Shown in pieces: positions 32,010-44,609 of a stretch of 64,000 bases of DNA. The DNA is from Hymenopus coronatus. Its lineage: Eukaryota > Arthropoda > Insecta > Mantodea > Hymenopodidae. The DNA lies in assembly GCA_030762935.1 (NCBI GenBank), contig CM060896.1:17103527-17167526 (forward strand). Reading direction: 5' to 3'. The notes under the pieces are model-generated. The model was not told the DNA's origin. It searched no databases and saw only the letters and a program-made list of their open reading frames with translations. Position 1 is the first letter of the stretch. Each line of letters starts with the position of its first letter. Both the position numbers and the translations under genes were made by a program.

Positions 32010-32877
32010 TAAACATCTGTGTTACACTCACATAACTTTCTCTAGCTGCTCTACAAACCTCCTACAAAAGATTATTCTTCTTTGTACACAATGCTAACCA
32101 AGATAAATATTAGCAGAATGTTATTACTTAGTTCCTTATAAGTATGAGAGAATAAGAGAATGCGCTATGCTAAAGTGATTGTCAAATGTTTTAAAAGCTA
32201 TCGTCATGCGATTGTCATTGCAAATCACTTCTTTGCTTGGCCAGTAGAACAAAAGAAAAACGAACACTTCCTGTCTGAGTAAAGTTTAAGTACTTCACAA
32301 TTGAAATCAGTAACAAGGAATATCTCGGAAACGGTTACCTCCACAACAAAAACGTAAAAGACATAAACTATGTGTTTTGACGTGATGTACATTTTTTGTA
32401 TGGTGAGTTTTTTTCTATCTCTTACGGTTTAGCAGTTAAGCAAAATTAATCCAGAATAAAAAGCTCTTCAGAGGCTATTCCCCAAAAATTCGAGGTATAC
32501 ATTTTATTTCGAACATAAATAGCTTTAATATGCGGGATTTTAATCAAAATTCGTTAGAGCCATTTTTAAGAAAATCAACATTTTCCATGTAAAGGGTAGT
32601 TGTGGTAGGGGGATTTTTTTTTGAAAATCTTCGTGTCGCATCCTTGGAAGATACTAAACCTAGATATCAAGTTTGGTATTTAACGGTCTTTTCGTTTTGG
32701 GGCTATGCTGTTCACAGACACACACGCGGACCTTTTTCTAAAAATCCTTTTTTTCGGACCCAGGGGACCCCAAAATACATATTTCCGGTGAAATCTCGGT
32801 ATCGAATTTTTGGGTACATTACAATACCTTCTCTATCCCTATGTACATTGTACATATTGGGCTAGAGAAAGTAAAAA
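32010..32877 (-). repeat. Helentron-like repeat, copy 10, full length
   Basis: Starts GTGTTACACTCACATAAC and ends CTAGAGAAAGTAAAAA, with CACAGACACACACGCGG in the middle. Confidence 0.8.
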
Positions 32878-33094
32878 AGCCCCGTTTCACATTTTTAGAA
32901 AACTGACCTCCTTCCCTCTCTCTCGCTCTCTCTGCCCTAAAATATGGCTAGTTCACATCTGCTTACAACACGGATAGTGTGTTTACATTTAATTAGTTTA
33001 TTTATGATTAAACTATATTCAGCAAACTTTATCGACTTTGATTCCAAAACACATTTTAGAATTCCTCTTCAGTAAAATTCACAAAATATGCTAT

Positions 33095-33370
33095 CGAAAG
33101 CGCCCTCCGAGATGTAAAGGTTATTATGCTAACTTCATACACACAAGGTCGCGGGTTCAAACCCGGCGGAGGAGATGGATTTTTTCGGGCGTAAAAATCC
33201 TTAGCATGGCTTCCTTCGGAAGGGAAATAAAGCCGTGGGTCCCGTGTCGTAGATTTACGGCTCGTAAAAGAACCTCAAACCTGATAGAGAGGCCTCTGAG
33301 CAAAATTAAGCGGTCTTTCACGCCCAGCATAGAATGGGACGCTGAGAACCGCAGCAGTCCATAAATAACA
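33095..33370 (+). mobile_element. tRNA-derived SINE (family D)
   Basis: Box-B-like GCGGGTTCAAACCCGG is followed by a non-tRNA body (TTTTTCGGGCGTAAAAATCC, CTTCCTTCGGAAGG, CCGTGGGTCCCGTGTCGTAG). I have seen this body in other arthropod SINEs. ORFs across it are not genes. Confidence 0.7.
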
Positions 33371-33454
33371 CGCATTTCATTTCCTTAGTATTTGGAGTGT
33401 CTCTTTGGATATAGTTATTTCGTTGTTGATGGTTATTGATATTACTAACATGAT

Positions 33455-33718
33455 AATAATTGGGACTCACCGCGATAGTGTAGGGGAAGCCTATCTGGTT
33501 CATATTGAAGAGGTCGGTGTTCGATTTTCGCTTAGGTCGAGTTACCCGTATAAGCTTTATTTTTGGGATTATCTCTTATCCTGTGGAGATGAATGTCGAT
33601 TAACTTTAAGCTCTATGGACCCCAAGATATTTGAGCATCATTTCACCGATTTCATTTATCGTCCGACATTACCAACCAGGTTAAAGGACGTTAAGACAGA
33701 GGAAAGTAATAACATAAA
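33455..33718 (+). mobile_element. SINE family B, plus copy
   Basis: tRNA-like head (GGTGTTCGATTTTCGC) and body GAGTTACCCGTATAAG, ATCTCTTATCCTGTGGAGAT, GAATGTCGATTAACTTTAAG. The same body occurs on minus at 38945-39215. Confidence 0.8.
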
Positions 33719-33723
33719 ATAAA

Positions 33724-33785
33724 ATGAATAATTTGTTGCAGGGATATAGAGAAAGTCATGTGAATGGTACACATCAGATTTTTAA
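33724..33785 (+). repeat. Helentron-like repeat, copy 11, 3' end fragment
   Basis: About 60 bp: AATTTGTTGCAGGGATATAG, AGAAAGTCATGTGAATGG and the hairpin end. Confidence 0.75.
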
Positions 33786-34264
33786 TTCTAATTCTAAAAT
33801 CTTCTGAGTGGATCTAACATATAATGCTTCTTTCAGGAAAATATTAAAACAAATGTTACTTACTCAACTCAGCAAATACTCTCGCTGGATTGCTCACAAA
33901 TATTACTGACTTTATATTATCAATTTTAAGTCGATAGAGCAGATTGTTAATAAAATTACAGATGGAAACCATCCAAAAGTGATGCCTTAATATTACTTTC
34001 TTATATGTTAACCAATAAATATTCTTTTCAATTCAAGAATTTAAGCGCTTTTTACACCATTTGCTAAATCCTGAATAACATAGCTCTTATAAACGAATGT
34101 TGTCTATAGGATAAGATTGTCTGTAATATTCTCACTGTGTTTTCGTTGTTTCTTGTAAAAATATCAAATATAATAGGAGGTTAAGTCGTGAGGCTCCGTG
34201 AATAAATACACTAGAAAGTGAATGCCTTAGAACTCAGACATTTAACGTTTGTGAAGCTCAAGAA
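33786..34264. other. Unassigned AT-rich spacer
   Basis: No gene or recognised repeat seen. Confidence 0.4.
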
Positions 34265-34520
34265 AGACCGGTTCCCATGGCCACGCTCGCTAAAGCGTCT
34301 CGCTTTGGTGCTTCGTGGACAGGGGATCGTGGGTTCAGGTCCCGCCTTGGGCATGGGTGTTATATGTTTGTGGAATGTGTCTATGTTTGTAAAAGAACAG
34401 TAAAACCAGTAATCAATAAAACCTACGGGGGGAAATGTAAATGGGGATAAAGCGCCGGAGTCCTGATCAGACTCCGGTAATGTTTAAGAGAGAAAAAAAA
34501 AAAAAAAAAAAAAAAAAAAG
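34265..34520 (+). mobile_element. tRNA-derived SINE (family C), plus copy with long poly(A)
   Basis: Head ACGCTCGCTAAAGCGTCTCG, box B GTGGGTTCAGGTCCC, then CCTTGGGCATGGGTGTT and an inverted repeat CCGGAGTC/GACTCCGG, ending in about 27 A (34493-34519). The long tail suggests a young copy. Confidence 0.85.
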
Positions 34521-34599
34521 CGACTGAATGTTCAATGGCTAGTTGAATACATCACTCAAATGCAGACTAGTACTACAACAGTAGACTTAATAACATAAA

Positions 34600-34790
34600 C
34601 TTTGTGAACGTGCATGGATGAAGTATGCAAAAACGAGCAGGTGGCTATCGCTTTCGAGAGGTCCCGGGTTCGATCCCTGTCATAGACTCTTCTGAGTTTA
34701 GTCTTCTTTTTTGGAGTTGTCGGTATATGTTAGAGTGGATTCTCATATATCACAATTTCTTTTCCTTTTCATTCCGTTTCTTTTTGTGTT
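34600..34790 (+). mobile_element. tRNA-like SINE fragment (family E)
   Basis: GGTGGCTATCGCTTTCGAGA with box B CCCGGGTTCGATCCC, then CTTCTGAGTTTAGTC and GAGTGGATTCTCATATATCA. Only one copy was seen here. Confidence 0.5.
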
Positions 34791-35055
34791 TCAGGTAAGC
34801 CTTTCAGTCTCATTAGTTTAAAACTGATTAGCAACTTGAGAACGATGGTATATGAATAGACCATTGAGTCAATCAAACGTATTGTTCTAGTAAAATATTA
34901 GCTTCATTTAAGTTGTATAGAATGAATTTAGGTATCAAGGTCTAATACCTTGTACAAACTATGGTCTTATACATGTGTGTATACATATATGATTACGTTA
35001 GAAAATATAACCCTCTGCATATGTGTTTGTGTAGTCATTTATGTTTAGGGATTAA

Positions 35056-35196
35056 TTTTTACTTTCTCCATACGCACTATGTACATAGTGTATAGAGAAA
35101 GTATTGCACTCCACCCAAAAATTCGATACCGAGATTTCACCGGAAATATATGTTTTAGGGTCCCCAATATCCAAAAAAAGCATTTTCACAAAAAGG

Positions 35197-35227
<31 letters not shown>

Positions 35228-35943
35228 CCGTGTGTCTGTGAACACGATAACTCAAAAACGAAAAGTCGGTAAAATATCAAACTTGGATTTAAGTTTAGTA
35301 TCTTCCTGGGATGCGACACGAAGATTTTGAGAAAAATACCCCCACCCACAACTACCCTTTACATGGAACATTTTTCGAAAATTTTGATTTTCTCAAAAAT
35401 GGCTCCAACGATTTTGATTAAAATTACGGATATTAAACATATTTACCTGACAAATAAAATGCATATCTTGAATTTTCTGGAATAGCCTCTGAAGAGTAGT
35501 TTATTCTGGATGAATTTTACTAAATTTTGAATAACTGCTAAACCGTAAGAGATGGACAAAAACTTACTACACAAAAAATGTAGAGCACATTAAAGCACAC
35601 AATTTATGTTATATATATTTTTTTCGTGGAGTTCGTCGTTTTTGTGACATTCCTTATTTTTGGTTTCTGCTATGAAAAACGTATACTTTTCTCATACAGG
35701 AACTTGTCAACTCCTATCCATATAAACAAAGGAACTTCATTGACATAGCAACCAGCTTTTGACTATCACTTTAACCTACGGCTGTCCGTTATTCCGCTTC
35801 AACTTATAAGGAAGCGAGTAATAAGACTATTTCTGCTAATTTTTTCTAATTAGCATAAAGTAAATAGAAGTATAAGCTTTTAAAGAACTATTTGTTGCAG
35901 GGATATGGAGAAAGTCATGTGAATGTTACACATAAGATTTTTT
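35056..35943 (+). repeat. Helentron-like repeat, copy 12, reference full-length copy
   Basis: 888 bp. The 5' end TTTTTACTTTCTCCATACGC opens a near-perfect palindrome of about 40 bp (35060-35100) centred on TATGTACATA. Then come CACCGGAAATATATG, a (GT)n core (35200-35230), conserved blocks CTTTACATGG and CCGTAAGAGATGGACAAAAA, the TTTTTTCGTGGAG block, AACCTACGG, and the 3' end GGAGAAAGTCATGTG followed by a hairpin (ATGTG/CACAT type) and a T-run. ACTTTCTC at the 5' end and GAGAAAGT near the 3' end are subterminal inverted repeats. No coding sequence. Subterminal repeats, a 3' hairpin, a T-rich end and a microsatellite core fit non-autonomous Helentrons (HINE/DINE-type), but that assignment is inference. 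Confidence 0.75.
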
Positions 35944-36316
35944 GCATTAAATTGTTCTATAATGTCCTAAATCTTTATGTAGTGTCCTATATCATAGACC
36001 ACATGTGTTCTACATTTCATTAAAAGCACGAATCTTCCGTCCCTTTCGTATTTCAGAATAGTATGGTAGGTATCTTTTCTGGAAGGAAGCTTCTGCATCT
36101 GCTCGGAGAGGTTGGCAGAGCGGTATTCAATGAGGAAACGTTGGGGTCCTGCTTGTTGCCCTTCATTTCTACCTTCCCCCCGGAGATTTAATCACAGCCA
36201 GTAGCCGCAATACCGAATTCTTCTCCGTCCTAGTTTAGTTCTCCAGCCACATTGTAGCGACTCCATCATTGATACATTAACGTGTCACATGATCACGATT
36301 CCTGTAATATTATGTG
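35944..36316. other. Unassigned spacer
   Basis: No recognised gene or repeat. Confidence 0.4.
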
Positions 36317-37114
36317 TATTTTTACTTTCTCTACAGTAAAAATTCGAAAACAAGATTTCACCGGAAATATATGTTTTAGGATCACCTGTATAAAATAAAC
36401 ATTTTCAGAAAAAGGTTCGCGCGCGCGTGTGTGAACACGATAACTCAAAAACAAAACAAACTTGGTATTTGAGTTTAGTATCTTCCAGAGATGCGACACG
36501 AAGATTGAGAAAAATCCTCCCACCCCAAACTACTCTTTACATGGAACTTTTTTTCGAAAATGTTGATTTTCTCAACAATGGCTCCAACTATTTTGATTAA
36601 AGTATCGTACATTAAAGATATTTACATGAAATAAAATGCATATCTTGAATTTTCTGGGAATAGCCTGAAGACTATTTTATTTGGGATGAATATTACGGAA
36701 TTTTGCATAACTGCTAAACCGTAAGAGATGGACAAAAACTTACCTCACAAAAACTGTAGAGCACGTTAAAATACACAGTTTATGTTACATGCCTTTTTTT
36801 CGTGGAGTTGATTGTTTTTTAGATATTCCTTGTTTTTAGTTTCAGCTTTAAAAAAGTTACACTTTTCTCATACTGGAATTTTTCAACTCCTGTCCATGCC
36901 AACAAAGAAACTTCAGTCACATAGTTACAATTTTGACTATCAATTTAACCTATGGTAACTATTTCCCTTCTACTTACAAGGAAGCAAGCAATAAGATTAT
37001 TTCTACTAATTTTTTCTCGATTAGCATGAAGTAAATAGAAGCCTTAGCTTTTTAACAATAATTTGTTGCAGAGATGTAGAGAAAATCACGTGAATGGAAC
37101 ACATCAGATTTTGC
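36317..37114 (+). repeat. Helentron-like repeat, copy 13, 5' palindrome deleted
   Basis: TTTTTACTTTCTCTACAG joins directly to AAAATTCGAAAACAAG, skipping half of the palindrome. The rest is complete to the 3' hairpin. Confidence 0.8.
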
Positions 37115-37746
37115 GTTACTAGTTTTACTTTTTTGACAATCGCAAATTCAGAGTTTCGTATCAAGTTCTCAGTATCAGTTGCTACCCTCATATAATTTGC
37201 GAACATTAGTGAAGATAGAAGTGGCACCACATTTGAGTTCAAACCAGCATATGAACATTTTCGTACATTAGGAAAGCTGAACGGTTTGTAATAGCCTATA
37301 AGGCAGCAGTGGATGGCTTGAGCAATGTTGAAGTACCTATATGCTCCTTAAAATGTGGTAAAAGAAGATAAGTCACTAGTACTTAATGTGATTGTCAAGC
37401 GTGGATACTGCAGGACAATTTCTAAATAAAAACAAGTATCTTGCAACTGACCACTTGTTAGGCCAGCCATTTAGTAAACTTTTATTTACGGAAAATAATG
37501 GACAACCCCAGCAAACTGAACGTGGTCATACAATCGAAAACGTTTGTTCGCCGTACCAGTAGAAATATTTATGAAAGTGACCTTTTGATTTGTGAATGTG
37601 AGGTGTAAAAAATATGTTTTTTCTATTGTTTATTGATTTCTCACGAAAAAGAGCGTGGAATAACGGAGATTACAATGATATGAACGAAAAGCATTTATGT
37701 GTAAATCAGTAAGCGGTGTAAAGACTCGGTAATCGCAATAAATGTG
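37115..37746. other. Unassigned spacer
   Basis: AT-rich; no recognised gene or repeat. Confidence 0.4.
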
Positions 37747-38583
37747 AAAAAAAATCTGATAAGTTCCATTCACATGACTTTCTCTATATCAATGCAACAA
37801 ATTATTGTTAAAAAGCTTACGCTTCCATTTATTTTATGCTATTTAGCAGAAATATTCTTATTACGTTCGTCCTTGTAAGTAGAAACGAATAAAGGGTCTT
37901 TTATAGGTTAAACTGATAGTCAAAAGCTGGTTGCTATGTGATTGAAGTGTTCCTTTGTTTGTATGGACATGAGTTCACAAAGCCCTGTATGAGAAAAGTA
38001 TAAGTTTTTTATAGCTGAAACCAAAAACAAGGAATATCTAAAAGAACAATCAACTCCTAGAAAAAAATGTATATAACATAAATTGTGTGTTTAAAAGTGC
38101 TCTACATTTGTTGTGTGGTAAGTTTTTGTCCATCTCTTACGGTATAGCACTTATGCAAAATTCCGTAAAATTGACCCAGAATAAAGTAGTCTTCAGAGGC
38201 TATTCCCAGAAAATTCAAAATATACATTCTATTTGTCAGGTAAATATCTTTAACATACGATATTTTAATCAAAATCGTTAGAGCCATTTTTTAGAAAATC
38301 AAGATGTAAAGAGTAGTTTGGGGTGGGGGGATTTTTCTCAAAATCTTCGTGTCGCATCCCTGGGAGATACTAAACTTAAATACCAAGTTTGGTATTTTAC
38401 CGACTTATCGTTTTTGAGTTATGGTGTTCACAGACACACGGACACACACGGACCTTTTTCTGAAAATACTTATTTTGGATACAGGGGACCCTAAAACATA
38501 TATTTCCGGTGAAATCTCGGTATCGAATTTTTTGGTGGCGTGCAATACCTTCTCTAGTACATAGTTCGTATAGAGAAAGTAAT
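37747..38583 (-). repeat. Helentron-like repeat, copy 14, full length
   Basis: Starts AATCTGATAAGTTCCATTCA and ends TATAGAGAAAGTAATAAG. Confidence 0.8.
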
Positions 38584-38944
38584 AAGTAGGTTAACATTTT
38601 CTCTCGGTGAACAATTTCTCATTGCAGCATAAATCTATAACATTTCTTATTTATTAATTCGCTTTTTAATTCGGAATAAGCAATTTTGATTGTTTTTCAT
38701 ACTTTGTAGTTGTATCCGCTAACGAGTCGCCACTGGCTCGTACCCATGTATACCAACAAATATATAATACATAGATGTTATGAACTGACATTCATCACTA
38801 ATGTATCCATTAAAACGAACATTTTAAGTACCTACTACAGACATGTGACATACAAGAAACCATAGGATTTTAAAAACACAAAGCGGTCCTATCCTTTATT
38901 TTCACGTTCTGAGTTCATGAAGAACATTTAACATTTATTACACT
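38584..38944. other. Unassigned spacer
   Basis: No recognised gene or repeat. Confidence 0.35.
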
Positions 38945-39215
38945 GTGCTATTACAATCGAACGATATGGCTCCGCGGTAGCGTGTGAGTTTTTGTTTTAT
39001 TTAATAATCTGGTTGGTCATATCGGAGGATCAATGGAATTTGTGAAATGCTCAAATCGGGATGCATTGAGCTTAAAGTTAATCGACATTCGTCTTCTCAG
39101 GATAAGGGAAAACCCCGAAAAAAACCTTATACGGGTAACTCACCCTAAGTGAGATTCGAACTCATGACCTTTTGCATGTGAGGCATACACGCTACCACCA
39201 CACTACCCAGGGGGC
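38945..39215 (-). mobile_element. SINE family B, minus copy
   Basis: tRNA-like head near 39215 (GTGTGGTGGTAGCGTG, box B GAGTTCGAATCTCAC) and the body shared with 33455-33718 (GGGTAACTC, CTTAAAGTTAATCGACATTC on plus). Confidence 0.8.
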
Positions 39216-39305
39216 AATTCGAGAAGTGCCAGGTTCGATTCCCGACGACTGGTGTTTTTCGTGGTTCTCTGATAGCCAAGGTGGTGATTCTCCTGCTAGT
39301 GATGG
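39216..39305 (+). mobile_element. Second tRNA-like SINE fragment abutting family B
   Basis: Box-B-like CCAGGTTCGATTCCCG with CTGGTGTTTTTCGTGG tail. Confidence 0.45.
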
Positions 39306-39307
39306 GA

Positions 39308-39570
39308 CAAAAATAACCCAACAGCTATTTTGAAACAGTTTCATCAACACAACTACTATTTGAAACAGTTTCACCACTAAAACTGTTTCATAAAACACTT
39401 CTGGAAATTGTGTTATTCTTTCATGAATCGCTTCCCCGCAACAATAACAGCAACGCCTGAATAATTGTTTCACTTATTGCAACAGTTACTACGCTGCGGT
39501 TACGCTTCATAACAAATATTTGTTCATTGCTTCCAAAGTTTACCGCAAGGTGCACCTTTGTACCACGATA
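39308..39570. repeat. Dispersed about 255-bp repeat, copy 1
   Basis: AACAGTTTCATCAACACAAC, AACAGTTTCACCACTAAAA and TTTACCGCAAGGTGC recur in order and orientation at 48388-48643. The end reads YKGAPCGK in minus translation in both copies, so it may be part of a protein-coding transposon. Confidence 0.75.
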
Positions 39571-41884
39571 AGTTGAGTATACTAGATGTCGACTCCGGAG
39601 GGGGTAAGGGGTCGAATAGGGCGCTTTTTAAAACCTTTCGCACGGGCGTTGTTAGAACTAACATAGCATCGATAACATAACCAACTTCTATATTGACCGA
39701 GCGTGCGATTCTGTACCCTCCCTTCCCTCGCGTATTCAACGCAGGAATTATCTACCGAAGTTCTTTCGAAGTCCCATCTCACGCACCAATGAATTGTTAC
39801 CGAATATTTCCAAATAGCTGATTTAATATTTCTGTGTGAGAAGTTGAAAAGTGCGGTAAATTATTCATTGTGCCCGAGATGTGACTTAGAAAGAAGTTCG
39901 GTAGCTAATTCCTTAAAAGAAAATAATCAGCAAGAAGAAATTCACGTTTAACTGAACTTTTTTCTGATGTATACAACAAATTAGATTTTTTATATAATCA
40001 GATGAGAAGCACAGTATTTATATGACATTGGGATTGTGCAGAAATACATGTTTCATCCTTTCATTGAGTAGAATTAAAATCCTGTTTGATATATAGCACA
40101 TCAATTATAAGTTGAATTAATGCATTCTGTAAAGGGAGGAAAACTGGAAAGGATACCAACAAGGTTAAATGTAATGCAATTTTTTTGTACATAGCAAGTT
40201 AATAACAATATTGAAAAATTCCATTTAAAACTAGTGTAAAAACAGCATAGATGCACACATAAAAATTCTAAATGAAGATAGGATAACAACTATGTGCAAA
40301 AAAACAGCACCACCTGTTTCAAGAAGTAAACAAAAGTGTTATGTTAATGCTTGTATTAATGAATTAAGTTTTGAATAGAAGCAGCTCCATTACTTTGTAT
40401 ACACATAAACGTTTTTTGCATAAGATTACAGAAGTTCCTCAGAGAGGGACCTCAAATTTGAAACTCTCTCCTGTAGTATTAACATTTTAGCAGCACCTTT
40501 AACATTTGTACATGAGACAATGTCAGCAACTAGTGGCATACCTTTTATCAATCATACTATTTGTGCATTCTTGTAATAACTTTGGTTAAAATATGCATCT
40601 TTTACAAATACAGAAAAAGCAAATTATTACAATTAAAATAACATATACTGCACAATGAAAATAAGAAAGTAGTAAAATGCACCATTTGTTTAAAATCTAC
40701 TTGTCTTTACAACACAAGGAATACTAGACTCTTCAGTTTCTGAGACCAAATATCTTGCATGGTAATCAACACTGACAAAGAAAACATGTAGTTTTAGAAA
40801 CAAAATTTAAAACTCCAATATATCTTGTTATATGACAAATTTCGTATTCTGTCTGTCAAGTGAAGCATCTTTTTGAGTACATATCCCAATTTATATTGGT
40901 AACAGTTTAAGCAATGCTGCTTCAGCTCTTTGCTTAGCATATATTTCTCAGGCTGCAGGACTCGACAGAATGTGTGCCATATAAGCGACTGAGGGAACGA
41001 TTACAATCTCAAAGTGAGAAAACTGCACATTTCATTTATGCCAAGAGTGAGGGATTTGCAATTGCATTTAAGGATTTTCAACTGCAACAGTTTCATTTCA
41101 ATGCAAATAACTCCTGTGGAACAAATTCTGGCATAAAATAAAGCTGATATGACTCTTATAGTTTGTAACATTACAAAACTGAAGATTATTATTATTATTC
41201 AATAGGAAAGGCAAACAATGAAAAGGAGTACAAACAAACCACACTAAAATATCAGTGCCCATATCTTCCCTTCATATATATTGTCTTAATATGAATTGGA
41301 TGAATGCAATTGCAAATAAAACAGAAAAATGCCCATTCCACACAATAATACAGGAGTTGAACATTAAGGTAATAACAATGAGTCACAAAAGCCTTGGCTA
41401 TTGAAGCACTGAGCTGACATCATTGTAATAATTTATTTTCAATTATGTTATAATTATGTTCGGAAGCCATATGCAACAATAGCTGTGTGTATAATTTGTG
41501 CAGTTTCATCTCAGAATACATATAAAAGATTGTGTTAAATTAATTAATCAAAGAATAATTTCTGCTCATAATATTAGGGCAAAAATGGAGTAGAAACTCC
41601 TCGATTATGAAAATGTTTAATTCCATACTACCAATTAATTTGCATCTATAATAGCTGTAAAGTAAAAGCAACAATTCCTTGTTTTATATTTATAAACAAT
41701 TACTTAAAATTGTGCAGTGTTTACAAACTTCAATCACACAGACGTCCTGCATTGGACAATTACTAATTTTACTGTGATATATTCATAGATATACCAAAGG
41801 ATTCTTTAAGCAGTTCATTTCAGATTGTTATATTTATGTCATGGATGCACAAGTTTGACCTAGTTAGTGCAAATTTTGCATTTT
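39571..41884. other. Gene-free AT-rich DNA
   Basis: No gene or recognised repeat; a short (ATT)n near 41189-41200. Confidence 0.4.
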
Positions 41885-42750
41885 GTAATAATTAGCTGGC
41901 CACATCATTACAAACATAAAAACTTATATCCAAGCAACTCGTCCAAAGTAATAATTAGCTGGCCACATCATTACAAACATAAAAACTCGTATCCAAGCAA
42001 TTCGTCCAAAAGTAATAATTAGCTTGCCACATTACAAACATAAAAACTCATATACTAGCAACTCGCCCAAAGGTATTAATTAGCTTGCCACATTATTACA
42101 AACACAAAAATTCATATCCGAGCAACTCACCCAAAAGTAATAATTAGCTTGCCACATTATTACAAACATAAAAATTCATATCTGAGCAACTCGCCCAAAA
42201 TTATTAATTAGTTTGCCACATTATTACAAACATAAAAATTCATATCCGAGCAACTCGCCCAAAAGTATTAATTAGTTTGCCACATTATTACAAACATAAA
42301 AATTCATATCCGAGCAACTCATCCAAAAGTATTAATTAGTTTGCCACATTATTACAAACATAAAAATTTATATCCGAGCAACTTGCCCCATGGTATTAAT
42401 TAGTTTGCCACATTATTACAAACATAAAAATTCATATCCAAACAACTCGCTCAAAAGTATTAATTAGTTTGTCACATTATTACAAACATAAAAATTCATA
42501 GCCGAGCAACTCGCCCAAGAGTATTAATTAGTTTGCCACATTATTACAAACATAAAAATTCATATCCGAGCAACTCGCCCCATGGTATTAATTAGTTTGC
42601 CACATTATTATAAACATAAAAATTCATATCCAAACAACTTGCCCTAAAGTATTAATTAGTTTGCCACATTATTACAAACATAAAAATTCATATCCAAACA
42701 ACTCGCCCAAAGTATTAATTAGCTTGCCACATTATTACAAACATTTGTCA
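41885..42750. repeat. 62-bp minisatellite, about 14 units
   Basis: Unit core TTAATTAGTTTGCCACATTA then TTACAAACATAAAAATTCAT then ATCCGAGCAACTCGCCCAAA; unit starts near 41891, 41954, 42018, 42079 and so on every 62-64 bp. Early units have AGCTGGCC, later ones AGTTTGCC, so variants are clustered. A diverged unit remains at about 42775-42830. No palindromic direct repeats with unique spacers, so this is not a CRISPR array. Confidence 0.95.
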
Positions 42751-44607
42751 CTGCATGATAATGGAAAAAAGTTGTAAAAATTCATAACCAAGTAACTCAC
42801 CCTAAGATATTAATTAGATAACAAGATTATTATTGGGCAGACATGGTGCCTATGATATGATACAGCTAAATTTATTTGCTGATTCTTATACTACATTAGA
42901 AACAAAGCAATGCTATTGAAATGAAAAAAATTAAAAATAATTAATTCAAGTGAGTTTACCAACATTTCCACCACACTTAACGTATCTAATGCCAATAGTA
43001 TAGAATGCATTTTTCTCTTGGTTTCATTGTTATTTGCCAAAAGAAATTAAGGAAACAAATTAAGTGATCATACCTTAACAATTCACCTCACTTACTCTAT
43101 ATTAATGTTTTTCCAATGTAGATAACGCATGCTGAAGCAAAGCAAACAACACAAAGTAGTCTTTCTGAACCACTGAGGTTTACAGATTGATACCCAAAAT
43201 GTGTGCCAAATTAAAACAGCCCAGGCTGATGGTTTTTGTGTTTAAAAGCAACCTCATATTACTGCATGTAAAAGAACTTCTCATGATGAAATTCTGGCAC
43301 ACAGGTAGTACTGGTATCCTGGCAATTGATAGCATCATTGACAAAAGACTATTTAAAAACATTATTTTTGTCAAATGTATTTAGGCTACCCTGAAACAAA
43401 TGACAGAAAACTGTGCAAATATATGCTTATATATCAATCATCAGCATTTCATAATATGATTTAGATTGTTTAATGCAAGAAAAGTACTGTAAATAATATG
43501 TGCATTGAACGTAAATTTATACAAGTTTGTACTGAAATGCCAACTCACATTTAATTACAAGATGGCCGAGGCAAACAATAACTTAGTCATAAGAGTCTGC
43601 AATGCAGTATGTGGTTAGTTTAAGTTACATAACGAGTGTCAAGTATACACTCCAGGAAAAAGAGGCTAAGTTGGTGGTTATGGTTAAGATAAAAATATTG
43701 CTTCAAATCTGACATTGTTTCATTAAGAATTATATGTATAATGTACACAATACTTAATTTTGTAGTGAATTATTTTTCTGCGTGAGAATATGAAACAGTT
43801 ATTAAAGTGTCGTTTCACAAAGTTATGACAACCAAGCGGCAGCATTTTTCAGGTTAGGTAATGACTTGATTCTTTATTCCTGTGTTGTTCTGTAAGCTTC
43901 TTACCTTTCAGTATAATTCGGAAGCGAAACAATTTAATTCCCTTAATCCTCCCTGTAGCAGGGCAACCTCAAAAGGCAATATTTTCTTTCAGAAGACTTT
44001 GTGAATTTTAGTTATGAAATTACGGGCACATTAAATCTGTTTCAAATTCAAAGCATGTCGTCAAGATGGCCAACATTATACTAGGAAGCAGACTGCCAAT
44101 ATAGGCTATTGTTTCACAGTCCTGTTACGTAATGTGTGAATAAATGGAATTAATTGATACTAAGTCCCATCTTTATAATCTTATTTCGGAATTTTCCTTT
44201 ATTTAGCCCACACTAAAATGTATCTATATTAATGACCATTGGTACCACTAAACCATTTTATACTTCCGCTGAACCTTGGTAGAAAGAGACATCTATTGAC
44301 AGCATATACAAGATAATTTTGGTGTGCAACGCTCGAAATGTCACCTTTCGAGCAATTTTTTTTTATGGAACCTTGACTCGGCACCGGATGTCCCTATTCC
44401 AGTTGACAAAATTCATTCGATTCTGCCAATTTCTAATCTAAAGCTATCTCATTAAATATTTTCCTCCCCATGTGCAATTAAATATTTCATCTAATGATCT
44501 CATTTGTGGAGTATCAACGTTATGCACATGAATAATTTAAAAATATATATAATTTTTAATGGTTTTTGAAAACAAATGGTATATTTATCCCTTTTTACAA
44601 AACAAAG
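42751..44607. other. Gene-free AT-rich DNA
   Basis: No recognised gene. Confidence 0.4.
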
Positions 44608-44609
44608 TA

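Noticed and set aside
33038..33375. Protein-coding ORFs on both strands (108 and 72 codons)
   Set aside because: They coincide with SINE family D and its box B; no protein motif.
35056..35943. Classic Helitron or simple TIR MITE for the 0.9-kb repeat
   Set aside because: No 5'-TC/CTRR-3' ends and no true terminal inverted repeats with target duplications; the inverted motifs are subterminal, so a Helentron-like origin is preferred.
41885..42750. CRISPR-like regular repeats
   Set aside because: Units are contiguous with no unique spacers and the context is eukaryotic; it is a minisatellite.
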